From assembly GCF_030463565.1 (NCBI RefSeq), contig NC_134644.1, forward strand, positions 133,173,388 through 133,237,387: a stretch of DNA of 64,000 bases. The letters are read 5' to 3'. Of this stretch, positions 47,379 to 59,511 are shown piece by piece (within the stretch, counting starts at the first letter, position 1; every line of letters starts with the position of its first letter). This DNA comes from Pelecanus crispus (Eukaryota > Chordata > Aves > Pelecaniformes > Pelecanidae). The notes under the pieces are model-generated. The model did no database searches. It had not been told where the DNA came from and worked only from the letters and a program-made list of their open reading frames with translations. Made by a program: the position numbers and the translations under genes.

Positions 47379-48937
47379 GGGACCAAATCTCCCAGAGCCA
47401 CAGTGTTAAAGCAGGGGATCTGTAGAGACCAGGGATTCCCAGAGCCTGCTACCATTCAGCATCACACTAGTAAACCATGACGTATTTCAAAGCTGGATAG
47501 AACCCACCATCAGTGGGATCTGCGACTGCTGTTTCTAACATGTCTACAGCACAGGTGTCTGTCTGCAATGGTGGTGCCCGACCAGTTGAGTTTGAGAATG
47601 CCTGTGGTAGAAGACTGCTAGGAAGCTGTTGACAGACTTACCCCTCTCTTGCCTATTAAGCTTCACACTGCAGTGTGACATGAGAAAATTTACCTCATTT
47701 CTTCTTAAAGTGTATTAGTCTGTTTGGTATGAGTGGTGGTGATGTTTCTGAAAAGGAAAATGTCTCCTGTTGCAAGTCAGGCTGTAGGGAGTGGGCTATT
47801 AATTAGTTTCTGTTCTTGCTCCTTACATACATTGGATGCCTGCTGGAGGCTTTGGAAAAGGCTTAGGGTGGCCGTACCTTTAACATGGAGGAAATCAAAC
47901 AGATGAGGGAAGAGGAACTGAAAAAGTTGATTTAAATGCAACTATCGCTTCTGCTTTATCAGACTACATATTCTCCCATTCATCTTGGCTGTCTTTATGA
48001 AGTGGAGTGGTCTGCGCCATGCTGCTGGGGACTGAACCTCATATTCAGAGTCCTCCTTCCTTCCTCACCACAGGCGGACATACAGAGTGGTTCTAAGCCT
48101 CTTCTTTGTCCTCATTGCTGTTAGCTATGCTGCTGTCATCATTTGGAGGGCTCGCTTTTTTTTTTTCACTATGTCTTTTCCTCCTTAGCATGCTCTGATC
48201 AGCAGGGTGTTTACTCAATTTTGAGCAGAGGGGAGAGCTCTTTTGACAACTGAGTCAGAAGGAGGTCTTTACTTTCAAGTCATAGTTTCTTGAATTCTTT
48301 GCTACATGCCTCCTGGTGGCCAGCCTGTCCTCTGTGCTCTAATGAAGTATGAAATCCCGGGGATAGTGTTTTTCTAACATTTCTTGAGTATGTCTAGAAA
48401 GAGTCATACCTAAGAGACTAGACAGGATACCACTGTTCTGCTCTGGCATCGCAAATCATAGTGTTGTTAGTACACCTGTTGCCCTAAAATTTAACATACT
48501 TTTTGCTTTGTTTTTGCCAACATCACTCTTTAAAGAAAATGGATTCTATATTTAAACTCAATTCACAAACTGTGTAAACTGTTGTATGCTAAAAAAAAAA
48601 AAAAAAAAATTACGAATATTCCAAAGTGAAATTACACAGCTTTTCCAGAGCTCAAAAGTTGTATTATTTTGAAACAAAAGCAGGAGTGTAAGAAATATAA
48701 ACTGGCTTGTAGATGTTCCACGGTGCTTAAAGAGAAGTGTATTTAAGATTGGCAGCATAGCACTTCGACAGGTAATAAGCACCTGTCACCTTGAGTGAAG
48801 CTCAGAAATATCTCACCATGGTATCTTCATTATAAGCATCAGCCTTTCTGACTAAGGAATATGAGATGGTAAAACATATTTAAGCTAATCTTTCATGAGT
48901 TTAACTGTGGAGAGTAGAAACACAGAGGTACAGCATT

Positions 48938-48973
48938 TTTTACTTTACTGTACTTGTACTTAGTAAAGTAAAA
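48938..48973. repeat. 12-bp perfect inverted repeat (hairpin)
   Basis: TTTTACTTTACT at 48938-48949 and AGTAAAGTAAAA at 48962-48973 are exact reverse complements separated by 12 nt. The stem is A/T-rich and shorter than a microRNA precursor. Confidence 0.85.
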
Positions 48974-51215
48974 GACTCATCATGGTACAGGTCTACATAT
49001 TGACTTCTAGACACCTATTTTCTAGAACCTAGTGCCCTGTGTTTTCTCTCACGCTAGAAATAACTCAGCTGCATGCCACACACCTCACAGATGAGTGAAT
49101 GTACTCTCAAGCCATTGACACGCACACCATATGCTACAAGTATGCAACTTGGTAAAACATCAGAAGATTCATATTATCTTGCCTTTTTTGTAGTATGTAA
49201 TGGTTTGGAATAATGCCTAAGCGTTTGGATTCATACAATAATGATGATGTTGTATGTACACATGTAAGTATCTAACATCGGCATTACATCTTTTGCTAGT
49301 TCCTGCTGCACTATTAATTCAATAAATAAAGACAGATTTTAAAATCTATTCAGTAAATTATGCCTATCAATGATTCTGGAAAAGACATAAGGGGTTTGAT
49401 TTTCTATAGCTCCAAATTGGACAAGTAATGTAGAAGTGACACTGAACTTGGCAAACAAACTGAACTTGGAAGACTGCGTCACTTTGCAATAAAAACTCGC
49501 TGAAATACAAATATGCAATCTCAACAGGCTGCTGTCACAGATGTCATTTTTCATGTTTGGTAAATGAACCAGGCTACTGCATTGAGTCTCTGTGCATTAC
49601 TTTGTTTCTCATTGCTTTGGGCCTTCAGTTTCAACCAGGATTGCATCAGGCTTAGGATCTCCAGACAGACCCTCCTGGCTCACCTGTCTAGGACTTCCCC
49701 TAGCTAATTCTTGCTGCCCAGGCTTGGGGTTAACTCCTGAGTTTCTCTGAGACTTGAGCATGGGCTCTCCCAGGACACTCACACCAGGACACTGGGTTTC
49801 TAACTAATAGGAAAACCTTCAAGAATACACAGCAGTAAAAGACTCCACATTTGTGTGGTCATAAGTCTGTTGAGTCAGTTTACTCTGATCATGAAAAATA
49901 AACTGGACTAGGAAAAAAGTTGTAAACACTGCAAATTTTCCTTCCTGTCTGATTACTCCAAGTCACTCTTAAGACTAAGATCAAAGTCTCTGAAAAAAAA
50001 CAGATCATCCTGAGCACGCCTTGGTTTACCTTCTGAACAACTAAATTTATCAGTCCAGATTGCTTTCAACTCTTTTTTTTGTCCTGCTTTGGAAAACTTC
50101 TTTCCCTGTTAAATTGTTCTCCCAGCTAGAAGCTATGTTTTGTGTTCGGGTATTCCCATCTCTAAAGACCAATCTTGAGATGAAATGTTTCCAACTTGCT
50201 TCCAGCTTCCAGCAAGTGCAAATGCCTTGTTAGCAAAGGTGAATTTATAGAGATACTCAAAACATGCAGCAAGTTCATGACTATGTATTATCAACCAGAA
50301 CTGTCAAGTTTTGTGTATACAAATTTTGTAGATTCTTGAAACTCCATCCAAAAAAATTTCATTCTAATGCTTCTTTGCCAAGCAAGATCTTATTATTGAT
50401 AGCCAGATCTCATCCAATACAAAAGGAAATATTCTCTCATGAAATCAGCAGAGTTAATCTGCTCTAACCTTCCACAGGCCTGGGCCCAAAAGTTGCAATA
50501 CTATGGTTGGCCTGCATTCATGCAGAACTCCTAGGAAATGTATTGAGAATGAACTATCTAAAACATTGAGAATTAAAAAAGAAAAAAAAGCCACCATATT
50601 TGGATACTGGGGACAGCCCACTTATTCCCAGTAAAAAAAAGGTAAGTCTATCTAGCAAAATTAAGTTATGAATGCAGCATAAACTAGCATACTCGTGTTC
50701 ACTTAATCTAGCGTGTTTAAGACAACCTGTGTTGCTTCGTGTTGCCTCTGACTGTTCCACGTCACAGTCAGCACAATGCTAACAGCACACACTACAATCA
50801 TATATTTTTCTAGACATGCCTGCCGTTTGTTTGTAAAATGTGTCTCACGAAGACTCAACATTTCACTTGTATTTCAGAGTACTCCCAGATTTGCAGATGG
50901 ATCTATGGACACACTTCTATTTAAAGGATGCCTCCAGAATTTCAGGGGGAGAAAGGGCTGGTGTTCAGAAGAACGTGATGAACTTCATTGCTAGCACAAA
51001 CAGTTCCACTGAAGTTCCCCATCGTCTAAGTAAACTCATTCATTTGTTCTTGCCTTTGAAAGACTAAGTCCTCATACTATACTACCAGGGTTTTGGAACT
51101 CTGCAAAATTAAACCTAATCCGTGGCTCTCAATCTCCCTCACTATGTCAACTTCCGCATGACTTTTTTTTCTCAAAAAAAAAATTTCCCCAGACAACGGA
51201 AAAGCTCAAACTTAC

Positions 51216-51602
51216 TTGCTGCATTGTAGGTGAATGTAAAGCAGACTGGACTTGCATTGGTAGCTGGTTTCCAATGGACTGCTGCATGGAAATCGGCTGG
51301 TGTTGCTGGATGTTGAGATGCTGGTGCAGAGGGGGGCTAATCTGAAGAGGTGGTGGTGGGGACACAGCCATGTTTGCTATGGAAACAGTCACTGGCATTT
51401 GGTTGTTGGGCTTGGGTGCTATGTTCCTGGGGATATTGGCATGCATGGCAGTGATGTGAGGATTCATTCCTGGTTGTTGGTGGTAGTGGGAACCGAGGTA
51501 CAGTGCAGAGTGAGCCTGGGCAGGCGCGTGAAACACCGACTGCTTTGAATTCATCATCTGAGGTTGCGGGGAGGCTTTAACATCAACAGGTTCACTGTAG
51601 CT
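51216..51602 (-). CDS. TOX: TOX exon 7 (Pro/Gln/Met-rich C-terminal region)
   Basis: A 387-nt exon, 129 codons, phase 0 at both ends. The acceptor is TTTTTTCTCAACAG just above 51602 and the donor is CAA|GTAAG at 51216/51215. It opens SYSEPVDVK and contains the TOX-specific stretches HSALYL, NMAVSPPPPLQISPPLHQ and NQLPMQVQSALHSPTMQQ. This is the low-complexity Pro/Gln/Met/His-rich region after the HMG box, usually regarded as a transactivation or cofactor region. Length and order agree with human TOX from memory, which separates it from TOX2, TOX3 and TOX4. Substitutions relative to human cluster near the start (KASPQPQMMNSKQS) and around NIQQHQPISMQQSIG, as expected for a disordered segment. 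The reading frame is open from 51602 to the donor and then runs into intron, which ends the open frame a few codons later. Confidence 0.97.
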
Positions 51603-51974
51603 CTGTTGAGAAAAAACAAAAACCAGACAATACTAAGAAGCTACAAAATGCTGCTGTTCTCCCCCCTGAAGTCTCTTTAAGAGTCTCACCATGGGAAAAC
51701 ACATATCAGGACCATCAAATTGTCCTTGACGTGGAGTTTGGTTATTACACTAGAAAAATAATTAATCCCTATTACGTTACACATTTCAGTACTGTAAAAA
51801 AAGAATTTAGCCCCTCTGCTTCCTGGCCTAGCCTAACATTTTGCTTTTTCCAAACTTGGAACTGGCATCACTGACCTAATAACCTACGCAACAAAGATAT
51901 CATGTTTGTTCACATAAGCAGCCATTACTATTGTCATCAAATTTGATGGCCTAGTTGAAAACAGATTCAGGAGG

Positions 51975-52115
51975 GTGGGTTTCAGCAAAAGTCTGCAGTG
52001 ATCTTCGACATGTCTTATTTTCCCATCTGCAAACCAGGGATAAGAATTTTAGTGTCCTTTACCATACACATTGATAACTGCTAATAGTGCTTTATCAGTT
52101 AGCTAACATGATGAA
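51975..52115 (+). repeat. MIR-like ancient SINE relic in TOX intron 6
   Basis: GTCTTATTTTCCCATCTGCA followed by AACCAGGGATAAGAATTTTAG parallels the MIR segment CAGTTTCCTCATCTGTAAAATGGGGATAATAAT. Diverged. Confidence 0.5.
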
Positions 52116-54888
52116 GAGGCTAAACCCCATCCACAGTTGTTCTACTGCATTGAATAAATACTCTAGTTGCTGTGCTGATGCCTTCATTTTGAAGTATTCT
52201 GTGCTGGGATGCTATCCACACCTGTATCAAAGATGTTTCATGACCCATGCATTCAGAAAAATAAGAATATTCTGAATAATTTCACTTTTAGCAAAACTTC
52301 CTTTGTTAATCCAGTTCATAAAGTTCTGAAAATTCATTTTAAAACTGATGTCTATGTAAATGTTAGACTGTATCAGACACAGGCAAGCTATCTTACTAAA
52401 GCTGGAAGAATACTGCATAGAATCTTAAAAAATGCACATATTTTCAAAAATTATATGGTCTGCCCTGATTTCTTAAAGCTGCTAGTATTAAAAAAATTTC
52501 ATTAATGAATGTGAATTTTAATAATACTCTTTGTTCTAATATTTATAACTTGTTACATTTGATTTAAACTCAGTTTGTTGTTTTCTATACCCTTATTTTC
52601 TTAGACCTTCTGAGTGCTAACTCTGTATGCTCAAATAAATGATGAAGAAAATTTAAGAATTAACTCCCATGAGCTTATAGGTGGGAATCATAATTTTCAG
52701 TTAAGTCATACTGGGATTAATAGCCAGTGAAAGGTGAAACATGCTGGAAAAAAATGGCAGAAATGTCCCTCTGGAGAAAGAAGTCACTTTGTCAACACAA
52801 GGACTGAAAGATGCATATATGCCCTTATTCTGTGACCTCCATGTCATGTTTGCTCAGTTTACAAGTCAGAGTAAGTTTCATGTTACTCTCAGCACTCCAG
52901 GGTCACTGAAGTCTATTTGTATTCTTTCTGAAGGATGTACCATCACCAACAATCCGCTGACACGCCCGTTAGTGAAATTGCTTCATTATATGCGATGATA
53001 AAGATGAGAAAGATAACTTCATTTTCCCTAAGTATAACTGCAGTTCCATTAGCAAAAAACCTTGTTTTCTCCAGTAAACGAAGGGAAATTAAATGAATAT
53101 GATAAAATGAATGCAAATCTCTGCCTCTGTGGATCTGCCTAGCTCTGCTCGCTCGTGGGTGCACACATGGTAATATGTATTATATGCATGTTTGCAGGAT
53201 TCAGATACAGACTTAAAAACCCATAGATAGTAAATGATAAAACCTGAAAGCCGGTGCAAAGTGTGCCATTTTTTTGGTATTATTTTTAAAACACTGAACT
53301 AATGTTCATGATGACATGAGAAATACATTCCCCCTCTCCTCCCAGTTGTATTTGTAGGACACTCTTGTGAGTGTAGGAGCAAAGACTGGCAGGTTTGCTG
53401 AAATTTCAGAGATACAGAAAAAGGTTTGCTAATTAGCAGCATGGTCAGGACCCTCCTCTAGAGTGTCCGAGGCTCTTTACACATTACAGGAGGTGTATGC
53501 TGTGTTCTTTCTTGAGAAACTTGAAGTTTTATTGCATACATCGTCCCCTCATGAAAACACCTTGCCTTTCCGTGATGTAGTTGGAAGGCACTACCTAGTC
53601 CGAGCAGGGGCAATTGCTCCTCAAGTGTCTAAGGGCAGATGGGTTAAACGATTCCTCCTAGTGAGGAGGTATCAAAAAGCCTTTGCGGCACTATTTGTGA
53701 CATACTGATACATACTTGTATTTCATTTGTGACTACAAAGATGCTGCCATACACCTCTTTAACAAAGATACAGTGAACCAATTTAATTATTGGGTAATTC
53801 TGAGTTCACACATAAATGGTGAATGCATGGCCCATACTGATAAAATTACAGAGATATCAGATACTTAGTATCATTTAATACTTGAAATACCAAATTATGT
53901 TAAGAGAAATTGTATAGTCTCTGGCCAGAGATGAGTAACACTTGCTTTATCTCTGAGAAGAGCGTCTGCAAAGTGATCAAAAGGGACTGTTGCAGCTGTC
54001 TCAAGCTATCAATCAGCTTTCTATATGTTTCACTACCTCCTGATCCAGTGAAAAGCACAACACTTCAGTTTCAATCCAAGTATTTTGCTGTGACTTAGGA
54101 CGCTTTAAATCATTTGTGATCTGAAGCCAAATTGTCCAATATCAGTGTAAAACACATCAATATTATCAGTTACTGGGAATCTTGATAAATGAACCCATTA
54201 AATGCTATTCTCTAGCATACTGCACTTTCAGCTTTTTCTAAGGCTGGGTCAGAAACCCAGATTCAGTATTACTGAAGTAATTATTAAGTATTACTGAAGC
54301 TAATGGAATAGGTGATGTCAAATATTTTGGCTTTGTTATGTCGCTTTAACTGTCAAATATACCAAGAGGTGCCTATGATGCACAGGTCATGCTATTACTT
54401 CAGGCACAATTACTGCTTTCACAGATTTGAATGGGCATCGCACTTGTCCAGTACAGCATCAAACAGTTTTAGACAATGACTTTTATTATGGGTAAAACTA
54501 GGAATTAAGAAAGAAGGGATCTGATTGGCCAACATGGGCTTCAAGAGCACAGTCATGTTCCCTAACTTTGCAGGTTGGAATTCAGTCAACTTTCTCTTGC
54601 CTTATCCAAGGAGAAGAGTACAGAAATATTTTTTTAAAGAAATCCTCTTTAATTAATTAATCTGACCAAAACCAACACAGATGATTTACATCTCTAAGTT
54701 TTGGCATGAAGTTAAAGGATACAATTCATTTACAGATATATGCAGTGGAGACCAAAATTACAAATTGGTACACACAGGACATCAAACATCGAAGCCTAGT
54801 TTCTCCTACAAATGACAAGGTCTTCTACTAGCCATGCAGTCAGAAAATCTTTTACCACTACTATCAGAAGTATGGTGTTGTAGACCCA

Positions 54889-54903
54889 CCACTAGAGGGT
54901 GAC
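54889..54903 (+). promoter_or_regulatory. CTCF-like motif in TOX intron 6
   Basis: CCACTAGAGGGTGAC agrees with the CTCF core CCASYAGRKGGCRSY except at two positions (T for C after the GG, A for S). A single motif match; occupancy unknown. Confidence 0.35.
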
Positions 54904-55149
54904 AGAATATTATATTTAGTTAATGGTAGGACATGGAATTGTACACATACGTTAGCAAATATACACTAGGACCACAAACTAGCTTTTCTTGACAGTCATT
55001 TATGCCTTTGAGTGGCTTCTACTTGTTCTGGAGTTCAGGTCAAAGCCTTACTCTAAATGAAAGCTTTCAAGTTCTTCATAGGCTAGGAGTAGGGTTTCTT
55101 ATGGACCTGCCTCTCCATCTCACAGCATCATCTAATACTGTTGCCTAAA

Positions 55150-55181
55150 TTAAAAAAAAAAAAAAAAAACCAAAAAAAAAA
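55150..55181. repeat. Poly(A)-rich tract
   Basis: Runs of A interrupted by one CC, about 30 bp, without an adjacent retroposed gene. Confidence 0.9.
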
Positions 55182-55340
55182 TCAGAAGGTGAAGACAAGG
55201 TAGATTAGGGCAAGGCAATGGAGTGCTGCAGAAAAAGGATGACTGTTTTGTGTTTGATAACACAAAACCACCTTTTTGTTTTTTTGTCGTGAGAATCTAT
55301 TGTTTTACTGAAAAATGAAGAAAAAGAGGGGAAAACATTT

Positions 55341-55427
55341 TGAAATATTCTCATACTAAATCCAAAACACAGCACTATATCAGCTACTAGGAAGAAAATT
55401 AACACTATCCCAGCTGAAACCAGGACA
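55341..55427 (-). mobile_element. LTR-end fragment, same family as the solo LTR
   Basis: The 87 bp from TGAAATATTCTCATACTAAA to CAGCTGAAACCAGGACA match the first ~90 bp (U3 start, minus sense) of the avian LTR family also seen at 15208-15806. Shared landmarks are CCAAAACA(C/T)AG, CATAT/CTATAT, and CTATCCCAGC. The TGTCCTGG terminus is intact at 55427, while the other side breaks off into unrelated A/T-rich sequence, so the copy is truncated. The open frame 55205-55474 (minus) runs through it and is not a gene. Confidence 0.85.
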
Positions 55428-58069
55428 CTTAGGCAGGCCTGACTCAGTGTTAAATGAGTTATCTCTACTACCATGACATTAAAGAGGTAGATAGAAGGAA
55501 ATTGGCTGAATATTTATGCAGCTCCTACAAAGCTTACCTAAGCTAACTTTGCATCTGCTGTCTTTGCTGTCTCTTTGGTGGAAGGAACATGTTGAATTGT
55601 TTATTCCTTCTCTCAGCTTTTCTGTGTTCACATAATCCTGTCTGTTTTTAACGTTTCTGACATTTTATGTCACTTCCAACCCCAAGCCTGTCCTTGAGAA
55701 GAATCCCTTCTTCTAGCCTACATGGGCTCAGCCATTTTATTAATACCCCTGTGAAGCTCTTTATGAGACATTGACTTCTCTCCAGCACTGTTTTCTTTCT
55801 CCTTCTTAGCTCTTTAACTCCTTTAGAGATTCCTTTGACTTAACTCTGTTCACTCTGGTGGAGAATTCATATGCATATTCGCAGTACAGCTGCCTTCCTA
55901 CCTAAGTCACAAGAGGCTCTTAGCAAATGACGTTTCGTATTTTGTTAATTCCAGTCACCTATTGCAATAACAACATCTAGGACTCTAGAGAGTTCAGAAG
56001 CTTTTTGACACATTCTTGATGTTTCAGAACAAAGGAGTAAGCCATGGGTTGTCATCCATAATTAGCTGAGGTGGCTCAGAAGAACATCTTCAAATCTAAA
56101 TATACATTTTGTCATCATCTACAGGGGATTGTCATGGATTCATTCAGGGTATGTAAGTAAAAATGGATGTTTTATGAATGTAACCTGGGTACATGTGACA
56201 AAGGATATGAAACTTTAATTTGATACAAGTGTTTTAATTCCCCAAATGGAAGCACTAGGCTAATAGTGAAATCTAGTTTTATTAACTCACTTCAAAACCA
56301 CACACAGTTCCTCTCCAAATCAAAATCTGGCTTCTCTCAAGCTCAAGACATTTCTGCCATTTTTGGCAGAAATTATGTGAGAGCATGTCTTGGGTTTTGC
56401 ACTGCCGAATGTAAAACTTCACATGATTTAGCCTCAGATCGAATTCATGACATTAACTTAAATATAGTTTGCTCTACATTTTCAGCTGCAGTAGATAGTT
56501 GGTTTCCTTGCTAGACAAGAAGGTGGTTGGATTTGTGTTATTATCAGATTAGACGATTGTTTTATAAATATGTATGTTCACTTACCAGATACTCTGACAC
56601 ATCACTTATTTGCACATATATAATTTTATTTATGATACCTTGAAAATTTCTGACTATATCATAATAACTCCAGAAAGAACGAAAGACTGAGGTATCACAG
56701 GAACATGAAGTACCTGCTGTAAAAGCCTTACATTATAATTTTCCCAGCTAGGGTTCTAATGTTTAATGGAAAAAAGTAAAAACTGTACGTGCATGTCATC
56801 ATTCTGTTTTTATTTTGCTATTGTTTTAAGGGAAATATTGCCAAATGCCTTGTAGCATTTTAAGAGCTACAAAAAAAAAAAAAAAATCATGCATCAAACA
56901 TAAACATTTTTTATTTATGCTTTCTATGATGCTTTCACTGAGAACAGCCTAAATTGTTTCATGAAATTCCAAAACATCTGCATGGACTGGGGCTAGATAT
57001 AATATAGGAATCTGTTGTCTCAAAAAGTGGAAACCAGATGCTTTTCTGCCAGCAGCAGGAGGGATACTGCTCTCCTTGTATGCAATAGCCAACTGATCAA
57101 AGCACTGACCAGGAGACACAACAGTTCAGTCGCCTACTCTGTCAAGAGATAGTCAGAATTTTATTTCCAAAAGAAATCTCCTGAACCTCAGCAGCTGCTT
57201 ATTTCAGGGAGGATTGAGCCAGGATGCGCTGCTCCCCTACATCTGAAGCTTGGCCACTATGCAGAAAAGAATGTGGGATTCACTGGGCCACAGAAAACAA
57301 ATCGTGCAGAGAGCACACCTGCACATCTGCATTTACTTAGGAGCAGGGAAATGCATGATCTGGGAGAGATGACATATTTCTGGCCTTTTTATACGTTAGG
57401 CAAGTGCTCTCACCACATACATATATGCAACGGGAAACTAACACCAAGTTTACTGTTTGAGTTTTTGGTTTGTTTTTTTTTTACAAGTTGCTCAAACTTT
57501 TTCAGGTGTATTCACTGCAGTCTTGAGAGTCTCGAACTCCTTAGGCTGTTCAATTGTATTACAATATAGGCAGTGTAACAGATATTTTGGGTGCCTGGAA
57601 ACTCTGTTTACAAACTGCTGTGCTAATGGCATTAAGACAATGCTAGTCTTACTAGATATGACCTTTAGTTTTTTTTACGAAACGTAATTGCAAGGCGGTG
57701 GGCTAGAAAAGCTAGGTCTGCCATATACTTCACGAAGCAATTTTACATGTCCACAGGATTGGCACTGTCCACAAAACTGACACGTCCAATGCATTTGTTG
57801 CAATGTGAAGTGAGGACACCACTTTGACTTAGATACAACGTCAGTGTTTTGAAATATGCTTGAGTATTTTGAATTTGAACAATATTCTCCTTGCTGAGAG
57901 GTTTTAGCTTCAGCCATAGCTGCTAAAATATGTCTGTATGAAACTTGAAGTTGTGTCACTACACAGAGAGAATTAAAGATTCATTTAGCCAGAGAGAACA
58001 AAACAGGGAAGAGAAATCTTCTTTGTACTATTCAAAGTTAAACCTGTACTGCTATAGTTAACATACATA

Positions 58070-58212
58070 TCTGTACCACTTATACGCACATATATTATGC
58101 ATGTTAAATACATAATATGCATATATTGTCATATAAATATACATAGATGCACATATATAATATATGAAAGTATTTAACATTACCCATATATATCTGTATT
58201 AAATATATGTAT
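58070..58212. repeat. A/T-rich alternating tract
   Basis: Dense TATA/CATA alternation with many short palindromes (ATATGCATAT, TATATAATATAT). A degenerate AT microsatellite. Confidence 0.8.
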
Positions 58213-58833
58213 TTGAAAGATGCAGCAAAAACTCTAACGTCAGCCAGAAAAAAGGCTGGTTAAGCTAGAAAAAGTGCTTGTTTTATGAAAAAGTAAAATT
58301 GCAATTCACAGCATTTTATGTAATGCTGTACAAATTACCAGATACCAGAGACTGCATTTCTGGACCTGAACAGTACTAAAAGTTGCAACTAAGGGCAAAT
58401 ATAAAGACACTTGTTTACAATGCAAAGGCTTAGTCAGTACTATAAGCAATATGGCAATCTGCATAGCAGAAGATATAATGCTTTGTAATGTGATTTTTAC
58501 TTTACATATCAATTACTACACACATGAACAAACTCAACAACAGCCCCATTAATTTCAATCACTATAAAAGAGAAGAATATACAGGAAATAAACTGATAAA
58601 TTAAAGAGGGATTAATGCATAACTGACATATTTACACAATCATATGTTGACTTATTTACTGGGTGGTAGCCCTATTTTATAAAGACATCGCTAAAACATT
58701 TTAAAGCGTACTAGAGATGGGCTGGCAATCCTATTACTGAAGTTGCTGGTGCCACACTCTTTTCACTTTTGATTTTGTCAAATAACACAGTCTAAAATTA
58801 TACATACTAGGTGTGTGAGTGACTTCTCTGTCT

Positions 58834-58851
58834 CTGTGTGTGTGTGTGTGA
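58834..58851. repeat. Short (TG)n repeat
   Basis: CTGTGTGTGTGTGTGTG, about 8 dinucleotide units. Confidence 0.9.
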
Positions 58852-59275
58852 CAAACTCCAACTGGAACTGCTCAGCTTTGTCAAGAATGCACCCAGAGGA
58901 AAGCACCATATGCCTCCCAAAAAATTTGGGTGTCCTTCCTTAAGGTGCAATGGAAGAGGGACTTGAACTCTGGAAGGGACAATGACAGATTGTGTCAAAG
59001 ATTAATAACTCATCTTCCCATGAAATGACACTCAAATTTATAAATGTGTATCACCTGAGAAAGCAGCTGAGACACTTCCTCCATGTGGGCTTTCCCAGTA
59101 CTGGTTGCTCCCTATGATGAAGAGCAGGTAGTCTGTCCCTCATGTTCATCTCCAGTTTCCTTCACTATGTATCCATGGCTATGAGTGTATGAAGGAGAAG
59201 TGAGGATGCAGAGGACAAGAGAAAGACTAGGAAAAAGACTGGCTGAAGTAAAAGGTTTGCTGTTGGGGAGAAGAA

Positions 59276-59385
59276 GGGAAGGGAAGGGAAGGGAAGGGAA
59301 GGGAAGGGAAGGGAAGGGAAGGGAAGGGAAGGGAAGGGAAGGGAAGGGAAGGGAAGGGAAGGGAAGGGAAGGGAAGGGAAGGGAA
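59276..59385 (+). repeat. (GGGAA)22 pentanucleotide microsatellite
   Basis: 22 perfect consecutive GGGAA units, 110 bp, with no interruption. It is directly followed by a hexamer array with one extra G per unit. The TOX transcript carries the complement, so pre-mRNA here is (UUCCC)n. Confidence 0.98.
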
Positions 59386-59511
59386 GGGGAAGGGGAAGGG
59401 GAAGGGGAAGGGGAAGGGGAAGGGGAAGGGGAAGGGGAAGGGGAAGGGGAAGGGGAAGGGGAAGGGGAAGGGGAAGGGGAAGGGGAAGGGGAAGGGGAAG
59501 GGGAAGGGGAA
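59386..59511 (+). repeat. (GGGGAA)21 hexanucleotide microsatellite
   Basis: 21 perfect consecutive GGGGAA units, 126 bp, abutting the pentamer array without any spacer. G4 runs separated by AA fit the pattern for intramolecular G-quadruplexes. The G-rich strand is the template strand for TOX transcription. Confidence 0.98.

Larger units (their letters stand above)
42201..51215 (-). other. TOX: TOX intron 7
   Basis: A 9,015-nt intron bounded by CAA|GTAAG and TTCTCTAG|GG. It holds an ancient LINE relic at about 46290-46830, an unexplained long open frame next to it (46821-47378 plus), MIR-like fragments near 43125-43190 and 44515-44600, a homeodomain-site-rich block at 45040-45310, an A20 run near 48590-48609 and a 12-bp inverted repeat at 48938-48973. 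Nothing else in it could be assigned. Confidence 0.9.
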
